Assembly (NCBI RefSeq): GCF_030551255.1
Contig: NZ_CP130630.1
Coordinates: 5,127,501-5,191,500 of the forward strand
From: Streptomyces sp. NL15-2K
Lineage (GTDB): Bacteria; Actinomycetota; Actinomycetes; Streptomycetales; Streptomycetaceae
Length of the DNA: 64,000 bases
Direction of reading: 5' to 3'
Below the pieces are notes generated by a model that saw nothing but the letters and a program-made list of their open reading frames with translations, did not search any database and was not told the DNA's origin. Below are positions 41,527 through 55,133 of the stretch, piece by piece (position 1 is the stretch's first letter; each line of letters opens with the position of its first letter). The position numbers and the translations under genes are program-made.

Positions 41527-43367
41527 GAGGTTGGCTGTACTACCGCCAGCAGCAAGCCTGGCTCCACCTGTTGGCCAGGTACGGCGTGGAGGGCCGTGAG
41601 CGTGCCCGTGAGGGGTGCTGTGATCTTGTGTTCCATCTTCATCGCCTCCAGCCAGAGGAGGGGCTCTCCGGCCTGCACCCCGGCCCCTACGGCCACTCCC
41701 TCGGCGATCCGTACGACCGTGCCCGGCATGGGTGCCACCAAGGAGCCCGGCGCCAGTTGTGCTGTCGGGTCGGGGAAGCGAGGCAGGGCGGTGAGGGTGG
41801 TGGTGTTGACGTGGATCTGGTCGCCGTACCGCGCCACCTCGAACTTCCTTCGTACGCCGTCCACTTCGAGTACGACGAGACGCGCGTCGGCGTGCACGAC
41901 CCGGACGCCGTCCGCTTCCAGGCCCGCGCGCGTGTGCCGGTAGTGGACCTCGTGTTCCTCGCCGGCCATGGTGTAGCGCTTGGTCTGCGGCTGGGAGGGG
42001 ACGTTGCGCCAGCCGCCGAAGCGGGAGCGGCCGTGGGCGTCGGCGAGGGCGGCGGCCAGGGGAGCGTGGGGGTCGGGGGCGGCTTCGGTGAGGTCGGCCA
42101 GGTGGCGGTCGTAGAAGCCGGTGTCCATGCGGGCGGTGGTGAACTCCTTGTGCCGCAGGGAGCGGATGAGGAGGTCGCGGTTGGTGGTGGGGCCGTGGAT
42201 CGCCGCTCGTTCCAGGGCGCCGGCGAGTTTGCGGATGGCCTCCGCGCGCGTGGGGGCGTGGGCGACGGCCTTGGCGAGCATGGGGTCGTAGTGGATGCCG
42301 ATCGGGTCGCCGTCCTCGTAGCCGGTGTCCAGGCGGACGTCTTCCGGGACGGCCAGGCGGTGCAGGGTTCCGGTCTGCGGGGACCAGTCGCTCGCCGGGT
42401 CCTCGGCGTAGAGGCGGGCCTCGACGGCGTGGCCACGCGCGTGTGGGGGGTCGTTTTCGAGGGGGTGGCCTTCGGCGACGCGGACTTGGAGGGCCACCAG
42501 GTCGAGGTCGAAGACGGCTTCGGTGACGGGGTGTTCGACCTGGAGGCGGGTGTTCATCTCCAGGAAGTGCGCCTTGCCGTCGGCGACGAGGAACTCGACC
42601 GTGCCGGCGCCGACGTAGTCGACGGCGCGGGCGGCGCGTACGGCCAGCTCGTGCAGCTCCCGCGTGAGGCTTTCGGGCAGGCCCGGTGCCGGGGCCTCCT
42701 CGATGACCTTCTGGTGGCGTCGCTGGAGGGAGCAGTCGCGGGTGCCGAGGGTCCACACCGTGCCGTGTGTGTCGGCGAGGATCTGTACCTCGACGTGGCG
42801 GCCGTCCTCGATGTAGGGCTCGACGAAGACCTCGCCGTTCCCGAAGGCGCTCGCCGCCTCGGCGCGTGCCCCCTCCAGTGCGCCGTCCAGCTCGTCGAGC
42901 CGGCGGACGATCCGCATCCCGCGCCCGCCGCCGCCCGCCGCCGCCTTCACCAGCACCGGCAGGTCGGCCTCGGTGACCTCCCGCAGGGGTTCCAGGCCCA
43001 TCAGTTGCTTGGCGCGCGTCTTGGACGCCATCGCCTCGATCGCCTCCGGGGGCGGGCCGATCCACACCAGGCCGGCGTCGAGGACGGCGCGGGCGAAGTC
43101 GGCGTTCTCGGAGAGGAAGCCGTAGCCGGGGTGCACGGCGTCGGCTCCGGCGGCGACGGCCGCCTTCACGATCAGGTCGCCGCGCAGGTACGTGTCGGCG
43201 GGCGCCGAGCCCGGCAGCCGTACCGTCGCGTCCGCCACGCGCGCGTGGAGGGCGTTCTCGTCGGCGTCCGAGTGCACGGCGACCGTCCGGATTCCCAACT
43301 CACGGCAGGTGCGGAAGACACGGCAGGCGATCTCGCCTCGGTTGGCGACGAGAAGGGTCGAAATCAT
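41523..43367 (-). CDS. biotin carboxylase/BCCP subunit of acyl-CoA carboxylase
   Basis: Alpha subunit of 614 residues. Biotin carboxylase domain (~1-445): STLLVANRGEIACRVFRTCR, the ATP loop KAAAGGGGRGMR, and EMNTRLQVEH. The C-terminal biotinyl domain has the lysine motif EAMKMEH. It carboxylates biotin for the partner at 43376. The pair resembles methylcrotonyl- or geranyl-CoA carboxylase (LiuBD/AtuCF). The start is nine bases after the partner's stop. Confidence 0.95.
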   Translation of the reverse strand: MISTLLVANRGEIACRVFRTCRELGIRTVAVHSDADENALHARVADATVRLPGSAPADTYLRGDLIVKAAVAAGADAVHPGYGFLSENADFARAVLDAGLVWIGPPPEAIEAMASKTRAKQLMGLEPLREVTEADLPVLVKAAAGGGGRGMRIVRRLDELDGALEGARAEAASAFGNGEVFVEPYIEDGRHVEVQILADTHGTVWTLGTRDCSLQRRHQKVIEEAPAPGLPESLTRELHELAVRAARAVDYVGAGTVEFLVADGKAHFLEMNTRLQVEHPVTEAVFDLDLVALQVRVAEGHPLENDPPHARGHAVEARLYAEDPASDWSPQTGTLHRLAVPEDVRLDTGYEDGDPIGIHYDPMLAKAVAHAPTRAEAIRKLAGALERAAIHGPTTNRDLLIRSLRHKEFTTARMDTGFYDRHLADLTEAAPDPHAPLAAALADAHGRSRFGGWRNVPSQPQTKRYTMAGEEHEVHYRHTRAGLEADGVRVVHADARLVVLEVDGVRRKFEVARYGDQIHVNTTTLTALPRFPDPTAQLAPGSLVAPMPGTVVRIAEGVAVGAGVQAGEPLLWLEAMKMEHKITAPLTGTLTALHAVPGQQVEPGLLLAVVQPTS

Positions 43368-43375
43368 GGGGCCTC

Positions 43376-44974
43376 TCACATCCGGAAGACGCCGAAGCCG
43401 CCGCGCGCGCCCTCGTAGGGCGCCGTATGGATCGCGGACAGGCACAGGCCGAGGACGGTTCGGGTGTCGCGGGGGTCGATGACGCCGTCGTCGTACAGCC
43501 GCCCGGACAGGAACATCGGCAGCGACTCGGACTCGATCTGCTGCTCCACCATGGCGCGCAGGGCGGCGTCCGCCTCCTCGTCGTACGGCTGTCCCTTCGC
43601 CGCCGCCGACTGCCGGGCCACGATGGAGAGGACGCCCGCGAGCTGCTGGGGGCCCATGACGGCGGACTTGGCGCTGGGCCAGGCGAAGAGGAAGCGGGGG
43701 TCGTAGGCGCGGCCGCACATGCCGTAGTGGCCGGCGCCGTAGGACGCGCCCATGAGGACCGACAGGTGCGGGACCTTTGAGTTGCTCACCGCGTTGATCA
43801 TCATCGCGCCGTGCTTGATGATGCCGCCCTGTTCGTACTCCTTGCCGACCATGTAGCCGGTGGTGTTGTGCAGGAAGAGCAGCGGGATGTCGCGCTGGTT
43901 GGCGAGCTGGATGAACTGGGCGGCTTTCTGCGACTCCTCGCTGAAGAGGACGCCTTGGGCGTTCGCCAGCACTCCTACGGGGTAGCCGTGCAGGGTCGCC
44001 CAGCCGGTCGTCAGGCTCGTCCCGTACAGCGGCTTGAACTCGTCGAAGTCGGAGGCGTCGACGAGGCGGGCGATGACCTCGCGTGGGTCGAAGGGGGTGC
44101 GCAGATCGCCTGGGACGATGCCGAGGAGCTCGTCCTCGTCGTACTTGGGCGGGGCGGCCGGGCCGGGATCGTCGTACGCCTTGTGGTGGTTGAGGCGGGC
44201 CACCACGCGGCGGGCCTGCCGTACCGCGTCCTGCTCGTCCACGGCGAAGTGGTCGGCGAGGCCCGACACGCGCGCGTGCATCTCGGCGCCGCCCAGGGAC
44301 TCGTCGTCGCTCTCCTCGCCGGTGGCCATCTTCACGAGCGGGGGCCCGCCGAGGAACACCTTCGCGCGCTCCTTGACCATGATCACGTGGTCGGACATGC
44401 CGGGGATGTACGCCCCTCCGGCCGTGGAGTTGCCGAAGACGACCGCGACCGTGGGGATGCCCGCCGCCGACAGTCTGGTCAGGTCGCGGAAGATGGCGCC
44501 CCCGGGGATGAAAATCTCCTTCTGGGACGGCAGGTCCGCGCCGCCGGACTCGACGAGGCTGACGCAGGGGAGGCGGTTGGCGAGCGCGATGTCGTTCGCG
44601 CGCAGAGCCTTCTTCAGGCTCCAGGGGTTGCTGGCGCCGCCGCGCACGGTCGGGTCGTTGGCGGTGATCAGGCACTCGACACCCTCGACGACTCCGATGC
44701 CGGTGACGAGGGACGCGCCGACGGTGTAGTCGCTGCCCCAGGCGGCCAGCGGCGACAGTTCCAGGAAGGGGGTGTCGGGGTCGAGGAGCAGCTCGACGCG
44801 TTCGCGGGCGAGGAGTTTGCCGCGCCCCCGATGCCGTTCGACGTACTTGTCGCCGCCGCCCGCGAGGGCCTTGGCGTGCTCGGCCGACAGCTGGTCCAGC
44901 TTGGCGAGCATGGCCTCGCGGTTGGCCCGGTGGTCGGGGCTGTCGGGGTCGACGGCCGAGGTCAGGACGGTCAC
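43376..44974 (-). CDS. acyl-CoA carboxylase, carboxyltransferase subunit
   Basis: Beta subunit of 532 residues with two crotonase-like carboxyltransferase halves: NRLPCVSLVESGGADLPSQ (~150-170) and LHNTTGYMVGKEYEQGGIIK (~370-390). The C-terminal SESLPMFLSGRLYDDGVIDP matches MCC/GCC beta subunits. GTG start, four-base overlap with AtuA. It transfers carboxyl from biotin to the gamma carbon of an enoyl-CoA; the chain length preferred (methylcrotonyl versus geranyl) is undetermined. Confidence 0.95.
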   Translation of the reverse strand: MTVLTSAVDPDSPDHRANREAMLAKLDQLSAEHAKALAGGGDKYVERHRGRGKLLARERVELLLDPDTPFLELSPLAAWGSDYTVGASLVTGIGVVEGVECLITANDPTVRGGASNPWSLKKALRANDIALANRLPCVSLVESGGADLPSQKEIFIPGGAIFRDLTRLSAAGIPTVAVVFGNSTAGGAYIPGMSDHVIMVKERAKVFLGGPPLVKMATGEESDDESLGGAEMHARVSGLADHFAVDEQDAVRQARRVVARLNHHKAYDDPGPAAPPKYDEDELLGIVPGDLRTPFDPREVIARLVDASDFDEFKPLYGTSLTTGWATLHGYPVGVLANAQGVLFSEESQKAAQFIQLANQRDIPLLFLHNTTGYMVGKEYEQGGIIKHGAMMINAVSNSKVPHLSVLMGASYGAGHYGMCGRAYDPRFLFAWPSAKSAVMGPQQLAGVLSIVARQSAAAKGQPYDEEADAALRAMVEQQIESESLPMFLSGRLYDDGVIDPRDTRTVLGLCLSAIHTAPYEGARGGFGVFRM

Positions 44975-46656
44975 AGCAGGGCCTCCGGGATGTCCAGGTG
45001 GCGGGAGCGCAGCCATTCGCCGAGGGCCTTGGCCTGCGGGTCGAAGCGGTGCTGGGCGGCGACGCCTTCGCCGAGGATCGACTCGACGACGAAGTTGAGG
45101 GCGCGGAGGTTGGGCAGGACGTGCCGGGTGACGTTCAACTGGGCGCTCTCGGGTATCAGTTGCCGGAAGCGGTCGACGGTCAGCTCGTGGGCGAGCCAGC
45201 GCCAGGCGTCGTCCGTACGGGTCCAGACGCCGACGTTGGCGTTCCCGCCCTTGTCGCCACTGCGGGCGCCGGCGACGAGGCCGAGGGGGGCGCGTTTCCG
45301 GGGCCCGTTCGGCGGCGGCTCCGGCAAGGGCGGCTCCGGGAGGGCGTCGAGTACGACGGTCTCGTGGGCGGGCGCCACGGGGATCCTGCTTCCGTCGTGG
45401 AGGACGGCCACATGGTCGACGGCGCCATGGGGGACGTACACGTCCTCGAAGACGCCATAGGGAGCGCCCTTTCCTGGTGGTGTCAGCACATGGAAGCCGG
45501 GGTAGCTGGCCAGCGCCAGTTCGACGGCGGCCCCGCTGAGCGCCCGCCCCACGACCCGCTGGTCCGGGTCCCGGACGACGAGCCGGAGCAGGGCGCTCGC
45601 GGTCTCCTCGGTCGGGGCGTCGGGCCGGTCGGTGCGGACGAGGTCCCAACGGACGTCTTTGGGGGGTGACTTGGCCATCGCGTTCGTCATCTGCTGTCGC
45701 ACCAGCCCGGCCTTGGCCTCGATGTCGAGGCCGGTGAGGACGAAGGTGACCTCGTTGCGGAAGCCGCCGAGCCGGTTGAGGCCGACCTTGAGGGTCGGGG
45801 GCGGGGCCTCGCCCCGTACGCCCTCGATCCGTACGCGATCCGGTCCTTCCTGACTGAGCCGTACGGTGTCGAGGCGGGCGGTGACGTCGGGTCCCGCGTA
45901 CCGGGCGCCGCCCGTCTCGTACAGCAGCTGGGCCGTGACCGTGCCGATGTCGACGAGGCCGCCGCAACCCGGGTGCTTGGTGATGACGGCGGTGCCGTCC
46001 TCGTCGATCTCGGCGAGCGGGAAGCCGGGGTGGTGCAGCCGTCGTACGTCGTGGTCGGTGAAGAACACGTAGTTGCCGCCGGTGGCCTGCGTCCCGCACT
46101 CCAGCACGTGCCCGGCGACGACGGCCCTCGCGAGCCGGTCGTGGTCCGTCGGCGTCCAGCCGAAGTGGGCGGCGGCGGGCCCGGTGACCAGCGCCGCGTC
46201 CGTCACTCTCCCCGTGACGACGACGTCCGCGCCCGCCCGCAGACAGGCCGCGATGCCGAAGCCGCCCAGGTAGGCGTGGGCGGCGAGGGCGCCGGGGTGG
46301 GCGGCGGTGAGATCGTCGCCCTCGACGTGGGCGACACGTACGGGGAGGCCGAGGCGGGCGGCCAACTCCCGTACGGCGTCGGCGAGTCCGGCGGGATTGA
46401 GCCCACCGGCGTTCGCCACCACCTTCACGCCGCGCTCGTGGGCCAGCCCCAGGCACTCCTCCAGCTGCCGCAGGAAGGTACGGGCGTATCCGGCGCCGGG
46501 GTCCTTCAGCCGCTCCCGGCCCAGGATGAGCATGGTCAGCTCGGCGAGGTAGTCGCCGGTGAGGACATCGAGTTCGCCGCCGGTGAGCATCTCGCGCATG
46601 GCGTCGAAGCGGTCGCCGTAGAAGCCGGAGGCGTTGCCGATGCGCAGAGTCCTCAA
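44971..46656 (-). CDS. atuA: AtuA family (acyclic terpene utilisation) protein
   Basis: Protein of 561 residues of the AtuA/DUF1446 family: [21 protein letters not shown] at the start, then [33 protein letters not shown] and [20 protein letters not shown], the family signature near residue 425. In Pseudomonas, AtuA belongs to the citronellol/geraniol operon; its exact step is unsettled. TTG start at 46656 overlapping the upstream TGA; the frame extends upstream in the TIGR03084-type gene but without homology. Next to the carboxylase it sets the operon's identity. Confidence 0.92.
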   Translation of the reverse strand: MRTLRIGNASGFYGDRFDAMREMLTGGELDVLTGDYLAELTMLILGRERLKDPGAGYARTFLRQLEECLGLAHERGVKVVANAGGLNPAGLADAVRELAARLGLPVRVAHVEGDDLTAAHPGALAAHAYLGGFGIAACLRAGADVVVTGRVTDAALVTGPAAAHFGWTPTDHDRLARAVVAGHVLECGTQATGGNYVFFTDHDVRRLHHPGFPLAEIDEDGTAVITKHPGCGGLVDIGTVTAQLLYETGGARYAGPDVTARLDTVRLSQEGPDRVRIEGVRGEAPPPTLKVGLNRLGGFRNEVTFVLTGLDIEAKAGLVRQQMTNAMAKSPPKDVRWDLVRTDRPDAPTEETASALLRLVVRDPDQRVVGRALSGAAVELALASYPGFHVLTPPGKGAPYGVFEDVYVPHGAVDHVAVLHDGSRIPVAPAHETVVLDALPEPPLPEPPPNGPRKRAPLGLVAGARSGDKGGNANVGVWTRTDDAWRWLAHELTVDRFRQLIPESAQLNVTRHVLPNLRALNFVVESILGEGVAAQHRFDPQAKALGEWLRSRHLDIPEALL

Positions 46657-47447
46657 CCCGCGTCCCCTTTCGGTGGGCGCCCGGCACCCGGGGGTCCCGC
46701 GAACGCCTGGGCGATGTCCAGCCAGCGGTCGGCGTCGGGGCCCTCGGCGTGTACCGCGAGGTCGGCGCGGTGGGCGCGTCGGGTGACCAGGAGGCAGAAG
46801 TCGAGGGCGGGGCCGGTGACGCGTTGGCGGGCGGCTTCGGGGCCGTAGGCCCACGGGTCGCCGCTCGGGCCGGTGAGTTCGACGCGGAACTCGTCGGCGG
46901 GCGGGGTCAGTCCCCGTACCCCGAAGGCGTAGTCCCGAGCCCGCACACCGATGCGCGCCACATGCCGGAGCCGGTCCGTGGGTGGGCGCACCACACCCAG
47001 CGTGTCCGCGATGTCCTGGCCGTGGGCCCAGGTCTCCATGAGACGGGCGGTGGCCATGGACGCGGCCGACATGGGTGGGCCGTACCAGGGGAAGCGGGCA
47101 CCGGGCGGGGCGGTGCGCAGTGCCGCGTCGAGTGCGGTACGTCCCTCACGCCACCGGGGCAGCAGTTCGGCGGGCGGAAGCCGGGCGTCTTCCTCGGCGC
47201 CCTCGTCGACGAAGGAGTCGGGGGCGGCGAGGGCCTTCTCGGCCAGGGCGCGGAATCCGTCCTCGTCGGTGACCGCGAGCAGGGACGCGCGGTCGGTCCA
47301 TGCGAGGTGGGCGATCTGGTGGGCGATGGTCCAGCCGGGGGCGGGGGTCGGGAGCGTCCACTGCTCCGGATCCAACTCGGCGACGAGCCGGTCGAGTTCG
47401 TCGCTCTCGGCACGCAGGTCGTCGAACACGGGCGTCGGGTCGGCCAT
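46653..47447 (-). CDS. TIGR03084-type DinB/MDMPI-fold protein
   Basis: Metal-binding DinB-like protein of 264 residues. Histidines in [15 protein letters not shown] (~40-54) and in [15 protein letters not shown] fit the family metal site. MDMPI relatives use mycothiol. It heads the operon; its likely role is an accessory step with an AtuA-type pathway. An upstream in-frame ATG at 47459 (MLLP) is possible. The stop overlaps the TTG of atuA. Confidence 0.9.
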   Translation of the reverse strand: MADPTPVFDDLRAESDELDRLVAELDPEQWTLPTPAPGWTIAHQIAHLAWTDRASLLAVTDEDGFRALAEKALAAPDSFVDEGAEEDARLPPAELLPRWREGRTALDAALRTAPPGARFPWYGPPMSAASMATARLMETWAHGQDIADTLGVVRPPTDRLRHVARIGVRARDYAFGVRGLTPPADEFRVELTGPSGDPWAYGPEAARQRVTGPALDFCLLVTRRAHRADLAVHAEGPDADRWLDIAQAFAGPPGAGRPPKGDAG

Positions 47448-47476
47448 GGGGAGGAGCATGGCAGCGGGGCCAGAAA

Positions 47477-47492
47477 CAAGCAAGTGTGCTTG
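47477..47492. promoter_or_regulatory. operator palindrome of the Atu-like operon
   Basis: CAAGCAAGTGTGCTTG has perfect 6-bp arms (CAAGCA / TGCTTG, 4-bp spacer) 18 bases ahead of the ATG at 47459, between the operon and the divergent methyltransferase. TetR-type sites look like this. Confidence 0.65.
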
Positions 47493-47564
47493 GATTGATT
47501 TTGGGCCGGGGTCGTGGAGAGTCGGCCGAGGGAAAATGCCGCGCACGCCGACCGGCCCCCGCAG

Positions 47565-47576
47565 TACGGTCGCCCG
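47565..47576 (+). promoter_or_regulatory. -10 element of methyltransferase, leaderless
   Basis: TACGGT (47565-47570) is six bases before the ATG at 47577, with no ribosome site. Confidence 0.55.
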
Positions 47577-48365
47577 ATGGACGAAAAGGACGAAATCAAC
47601 GAAGCCGACGGCTACTTCGGAGAGTCCGTCGCCGCCGGATACGACGAGTCGTCGGCGGGGATGTTCGAGTCCGAGGTCGTGGAACCCGCGGTCGATGTCC
47701 TGGCCGGGCTGACCGGAGACGGGCGGGCCGGAGACGGTCGGACCGGCGACGGGCGGGCCCTGGAACTGGGCATCGGGACCGGACGTATCGCGTTGCCGCT
47801 GGCGCGGCGCGGTGTCGCCGTGCACGGCATCGACCTGTCCCGGGCGATGGTGTCCCGGCTGCGGGCGAAGCCGGGCGGCGACGGGACCGGCGTGACAATC
47901 GGGGACTTCGCGACGCCGAAGGTGGACGGCACGTTCTCCGTGGCGTATCTGGTCTTCAACACGATCATGAACCTGACGACGCAGGCGGAACAGGTCGCCT
48001 GTTTCCGTAACGTCGCCGGCCATCTGCAGCCCGGCGGGACCTTCGTCGTCGAGGTCATGGTCCCCGACCTGCGCCGACTGCCGCCCGGGCAGAACGTCGT
48101 CCCGTTCCACGTGGACGGCAGGCGGCTGGGTTTCGACCTGTACGACGTGGCGACCCAGGCCATGAGCTCGCACCACGTCGAGGTCGAGGACGGCCGCGGC
48201 TCCTACTCGTCCATTCCGTTCCGGTACGTGTGGCCCGCGGAGCTCGACCTGATGGCCCAGTTGGCCGGGCTTCGGCTGCGCGAGCGGTGGGACGGCTGGA
48301 ACCGGGAGCCCTTCACGAGCGAGAGCCGGCAGCATGTGTCGGTGTGGGAGAAGCCCACTGACTGA
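47577..48365 (+). CDS. class I SAM-dependent methyltransferase
   Basis: Methyltransferase of 262 residues. SAM motif [20 protein letters not shown] at ~60-78, motif [13 protein letters not shown]. The N-terminus [19 protein letters not shown] is a typical small-molecule methyltransferase start. A 12/15-bp repeat codes [15 protein letters not shown] just before motif I. The ATG at 47577 is favoured by its leaderless promoter over an earlier open frame. Target unknown. Divergent from the Atu-like operon. Confidence 0.9.
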   Translation: MDEKDEINEADGYFGESVAAGYDESSAGMFESEVVEPAVDVLAGLTGDGRAGDGRTGDGRALELGIGTGRIALPLARRGVAVHGIDLSRAMVSRLRAKPGGDGTGVTIGDFATPKVDGTFSVAYLVFNTIMNLTTQAEQVACFRNVAGHLQPGGTFVVEVMVPDLRRLPPGQNVVPFHVDGRRLGFDLYDVATQAMSSHHVEVEDGRGSYSSIPFRYVWPAELDLMAQLAGLRLRERWDGWNREPFTSESRQHVSVWEKPTD

Positions 48366-48382
48366 CCTGCGTCAGGCCTCTC

Positions 48383-49278
48383 TCAGGCCTCCGGCAGCGT
48401 CACCTTCCCTTGCCCCACCTGCGTCCGCACCGCCCCCATGCTCGCCGCGACGACCAGGGCGATGGCGGCGGACTCGGTGGCGGTCAGGGACTGGTTGAGG
48501 AGGAGGAAGCCGGCTGCCGCGGCGATGGCCGGTTCCAGGGTCGTGCGCAGTGCTCCTGATGGCCTGTGGTTCCTTGGTGCGACTGGGTATCACGGGGTGG
48601 TGCTCAATGTGGTGGGATCACGCTTTTGTAGCACTTTCCGGTGATGTTTATCGTGAGGTGCAGGAGCGTGATGGTGCATTCGGTAGCGTGCGTGTCACTG
48701 CGAGGCCGGTGAGAGCAGCAGTCACGATTCCGGTCTCCTTGAGAATCCGCCCCGTGCCCAGGAAAGCGACGCGGGGTCCCCGCCCCGCCCGGGTCCACAC
48801 CGGGCGGAAAGCGTCCGGCGGGGCGGACACCGCAGCCTCCGAATCGCCGCAGCCGACGGCGCCGCAGGCGGCAGGTACCGCACACGATGAGCACCCGCAC
48901 CGCACCCGGCGGCGACGGCCCACGGTCCCACGGCAGGCGTCCAAACCCCGCCCAGCACGACGGACCACTTCCCGGCATCCAGGAAAACCCAGGATCACCC
49001 AGGGAACCTCAGCTCATCAGCGACGCTCATCAGGACCGCGAAGGTGGAGGCGGGCAGGCGGCACAGGGCCTGACCACACCGAGCGCGCCGGCCCTCGGCA
49101 TCAGGGTCACCGCGAGGGCCCCGCCGAACTGCACCGAGATGCCTCCGGCGAGGACCAGGCCCACCGGGCCGAGGGAGCCGGCGCCCCAGCGGCGCGGGGT
49201 GCCGGCCGACGCGGGGGCCGGGGGCGGGGCGGCCGGGGTCGGGGTCGGGCTGGACGGGGTGGCGCGGGGGGTGCTCAC
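48383..49278 (-). pseudogene. EamA/DMT-family transporter, broken
   Basis: The start (GTG at 49278, GGAAGG site) encodes a Pro/Ala/Thr tail and a first helix, GPVGLVLAGGISVQFGGAL. The frame is then lost after GALGVV. A short piece LCRLPASTFAVLMSV, normally near the end of these transporters, follows near 49030-49075 in another frame. About 470 bases of foreign-looking sequence separate it from the true C-terminus, LEPAIAAAAGFLLLNQSLTA... ending at 48383. About 200 residues are missing. Both an internal deletion and an insertion occurred; the piece from ~48555 to 49026 is unrelated and partly AT-richer. No product is expected. Confidence 0.75.
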
Positions 49279-49369
49279 GGGGCCTTCCGGGCGGGCTCGG
49301 GTTCATTTCGTTCAGCTCACTGTACGGCGCGGTCCAGGGTAGTGGACTACGTCAGGCGTGTGAACCCTT

Positions 49370-49411
49370 TATGGAACTGTCCCAGGCCAGTATGGAAATG
49401 TCCCAGGCCAG
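49370..49411. repeat. 21-bp tandem duplication
   Basis: TATGGAA(C/A)TGTCCCAGGCCAG occurs at 49370-49390 and 49391-49411, ending just after the femX-type gene, beside the transporter pseudogene. Confidence 0.8.
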
Positions 49412-49417
49412 GAACGA

Positions 49418-50542
49418 CTAGCGCCGCGCCATGTACAGCTCCAGCGCCTTGTGCATCAGCCGGTTGAGCGGAAAGTCCCACTCCCCCAGGTACTCGACGG
49501 CCTCGCCGCCCGCGCCCACCTTGAAGCGCAGGAGACCGAGCAGGTGGTTGGACTCCTCCAGCGTGTCGGTGATGCCCCGGAAGTCGTAGACGGCGGCACC
49601 GAGTTCGTGGGCGTCGGCCATCATGCGCCACTGCATGGCGTTGTTGGGCTGGACCTCGCGCTTGCGGCTGGTGGAGGCGCCGTAGGAGTACCAGACGTGG
49701 TCGCCGACGGTGAGCATGGTGGCCGCGGCGAGGACGTCGCCCTCGTGGTGAGCGAGGTAGAGCCGCATGCGGTCGGGGTGTTCGGAGGTCAGCGCGGTCC
49801 ACATGCGCTGGAAGTACGTCAGGGGGCGCGGGAGGAACCGGTCGCGCTCGGCGGTCTCGGTGTACAGCTCGTAGAAGGCGGGCAGGTCGTCGTGGCCGCC
49901 GCGGACGATTTTCACGCCGGCCTTCTCCGCCTTCTTGATGTTGCGCCGCCACTGCTGGTTGAGCCCGCTGTGGATGTCCTCCAACGACCGCCCGGCGAAC
50001 GGCACTTGGCAGACGTACCGCGGCTGTCCGGCGGCGAAGCCGTCCTCGCCGCCGGGTTCGGTCTGCCGCCAGCCGGCGCCACGCAGGCGCTCTGCGAGAT
50101 CGAGGGCGCGGGCATCCTGCGAGGTGGCCTCCGCGTCGCGCAGCCGCCGGGCCGCCGGGTCGGCGATCGCCGCCTTCACGGCTTCGGCGCTCCAGCGGCG
50201 TACTACGACGGGCGGGCCCATCTTGACCGAGAAGGCGCCTCGGCCCTTCAGATACGCGAGCATCGGTTCGAGCCATCGCTCGCGGAGATCGGACGCGTGC
50301 CAGTCGATCAACGGCCCCTCGGGCAGATACGCGAGGTACTTCTTCAGCTTGGGCAACGGCCGGTACAGCACGAGCCCCGCCCCGACCAGCCGCCCCTCCT
50401 CGTCGAACCAGCCCAGACTCTCCGCCCGCCAGTCGGGCTTGACGTCGCCCCAGGAGGGCACCTGCATGTGGCTGGCGGAGGGGCGGGCGGCGACGAACGC
50501 CAGGTGCTCGTCGCGGGTGAGGGGCTGGAGGCGGAGAGGCAC
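49418..50542 (-). CDS. FemABX-like aminoacyltransferase
   Basis: Protein of 374 residues with two GNAT-type halves and the helical arm of the Fem family: HMQVPSWGDVKPDWRAESLGW, NQQWRRNIKKAEKAGVKIVRG and YDFRGITDTLEESNHLLGLLRFK. These enzymes add glycine or other residues from aminoacyl-tRNA to lipid II for peptidoglycan cross-bridges. Whether this is the main FemX or a VanK-like paralogue cannot be told. It is bounded by a tandem repeat at its 3' end and by the 23-bp array upstream. Confidence 0.92.
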   Translation of the reverse strand: MPLRLQPLTRDEHLAFVAARPSASHMQVPSWGDVKPDWRAESLGWFDEEGRLVGAGLVLYRPLPKLKKYLAYLPEGPLIDWHASDLRERWLEPMLAYLKGRGAFSVKMGPPVVVRRWSAEAVKAAIADPAARRLRDAEATSQDARALDLAERLRGAGWRQTEPGGEDGFAAGQPRYVCQVPFAGRSLEDIHSGLNQQWRRNIKKAEKAGVKIVRGGHDDLPAFYELYTETAERDRFLPRPLTYFQRMWTALTSEHPDRMRLYLAHHEGDVLAAATMLTVGDHVWYSYGASTSRKREVQPNNAMQWRMMADAHELGAAVYDFRGITDTLEESNHLLGLLRFKVGAGGEAVEYLGEWDFPLNRLMHKALELYMARR

Positions 50543-50641
50543 GGGCGGGCTCCTTCGTACGTTCGTACAGGTGAGACCGCCAACCTACGAGTTGACTCGC
50601 GACCCTGCCGTGATCCGAAAGCCGTCAGCGCGTCGGCGTCC

Positions 50642-50779
50642 GTCAGGTGTCTTCTCCAAGCCCGTCACGTGTCTCCCTCCAAGCCCGCCACTTGTCGTTG
50701 TCCAAGCCCGTCACTTGTCGTTGTCCAAGCCCGTCACTTGTCGTTGTCCAAGCCCGTCACTTGTCGTTGTCCAAGCCCG

Positions 50780-50801
<22 letters not shown>
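50642..50801. repeat. 23-bp tandem array copying a gene end
   Basis: Seven units with starts at 50642, 50664, 50687, 50710, 50733, 50756 and 50779 (all 23 bp except a 22-bp first one). The unit is (read on plus) GTCACTTGTCGTTGTCCAAG + CCC. The innermost unit contains the last codons L-D-N-D-T-stop of the FAD/Fe-S oxidase; the others carry L-D-N-D-(K)-stop. Confidence 0.9.
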
Positions 50802-54978
<4,177 letters not shown>

Positions 54979-55011
54979 CCGTTTCACCGTTTCGCCGCTT
55001 CGAGCGGCACG

Positions 55012-55051
55012 ACGCAGAGGGCGCCCGGCGAGAGGTGGGCGCCCTCTGCGT
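55012..55051. terminator. strong hairpin terminator after serC
   Basis: ACGCAGAGGGCGCCC (55012-55026) pairs perfectly with 55037-55051, a 15-bp stem with a 10-base loop, ending six bases before a dispersed palindrome. Confidence 0.75.
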
Positions 55052-55056
55052 TGAGC

Positions 55057-55133
55057 GATTGGCAGATGTGTTCCACCGGAGGCAAGCGTGACCTGGGGGT
55101 TTCCCTCGCGGGGGTGGAACACATCTGCCAATC
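55057..55133. repeat. palindromic repeat copy 2
   Basis: Perfect 21-bp arms at 55057-55077 and 55113-55133. The loop keeps the GTGACCTGGGG-TTT core of copy 1 (16088-16165). The stem base change is compensated. The loop also contains GGAGG and the GTG start codon of the next gene. Confidence 0.85.

Noticed and set aside
40318..43065. A single 915-residue ACAD fusion
   Set aside because: The frame is open upstream of the ACAD start by chance through the carboxylase alpha gene (antisense-free shadow frame). The ACAD homology begins at 41466.
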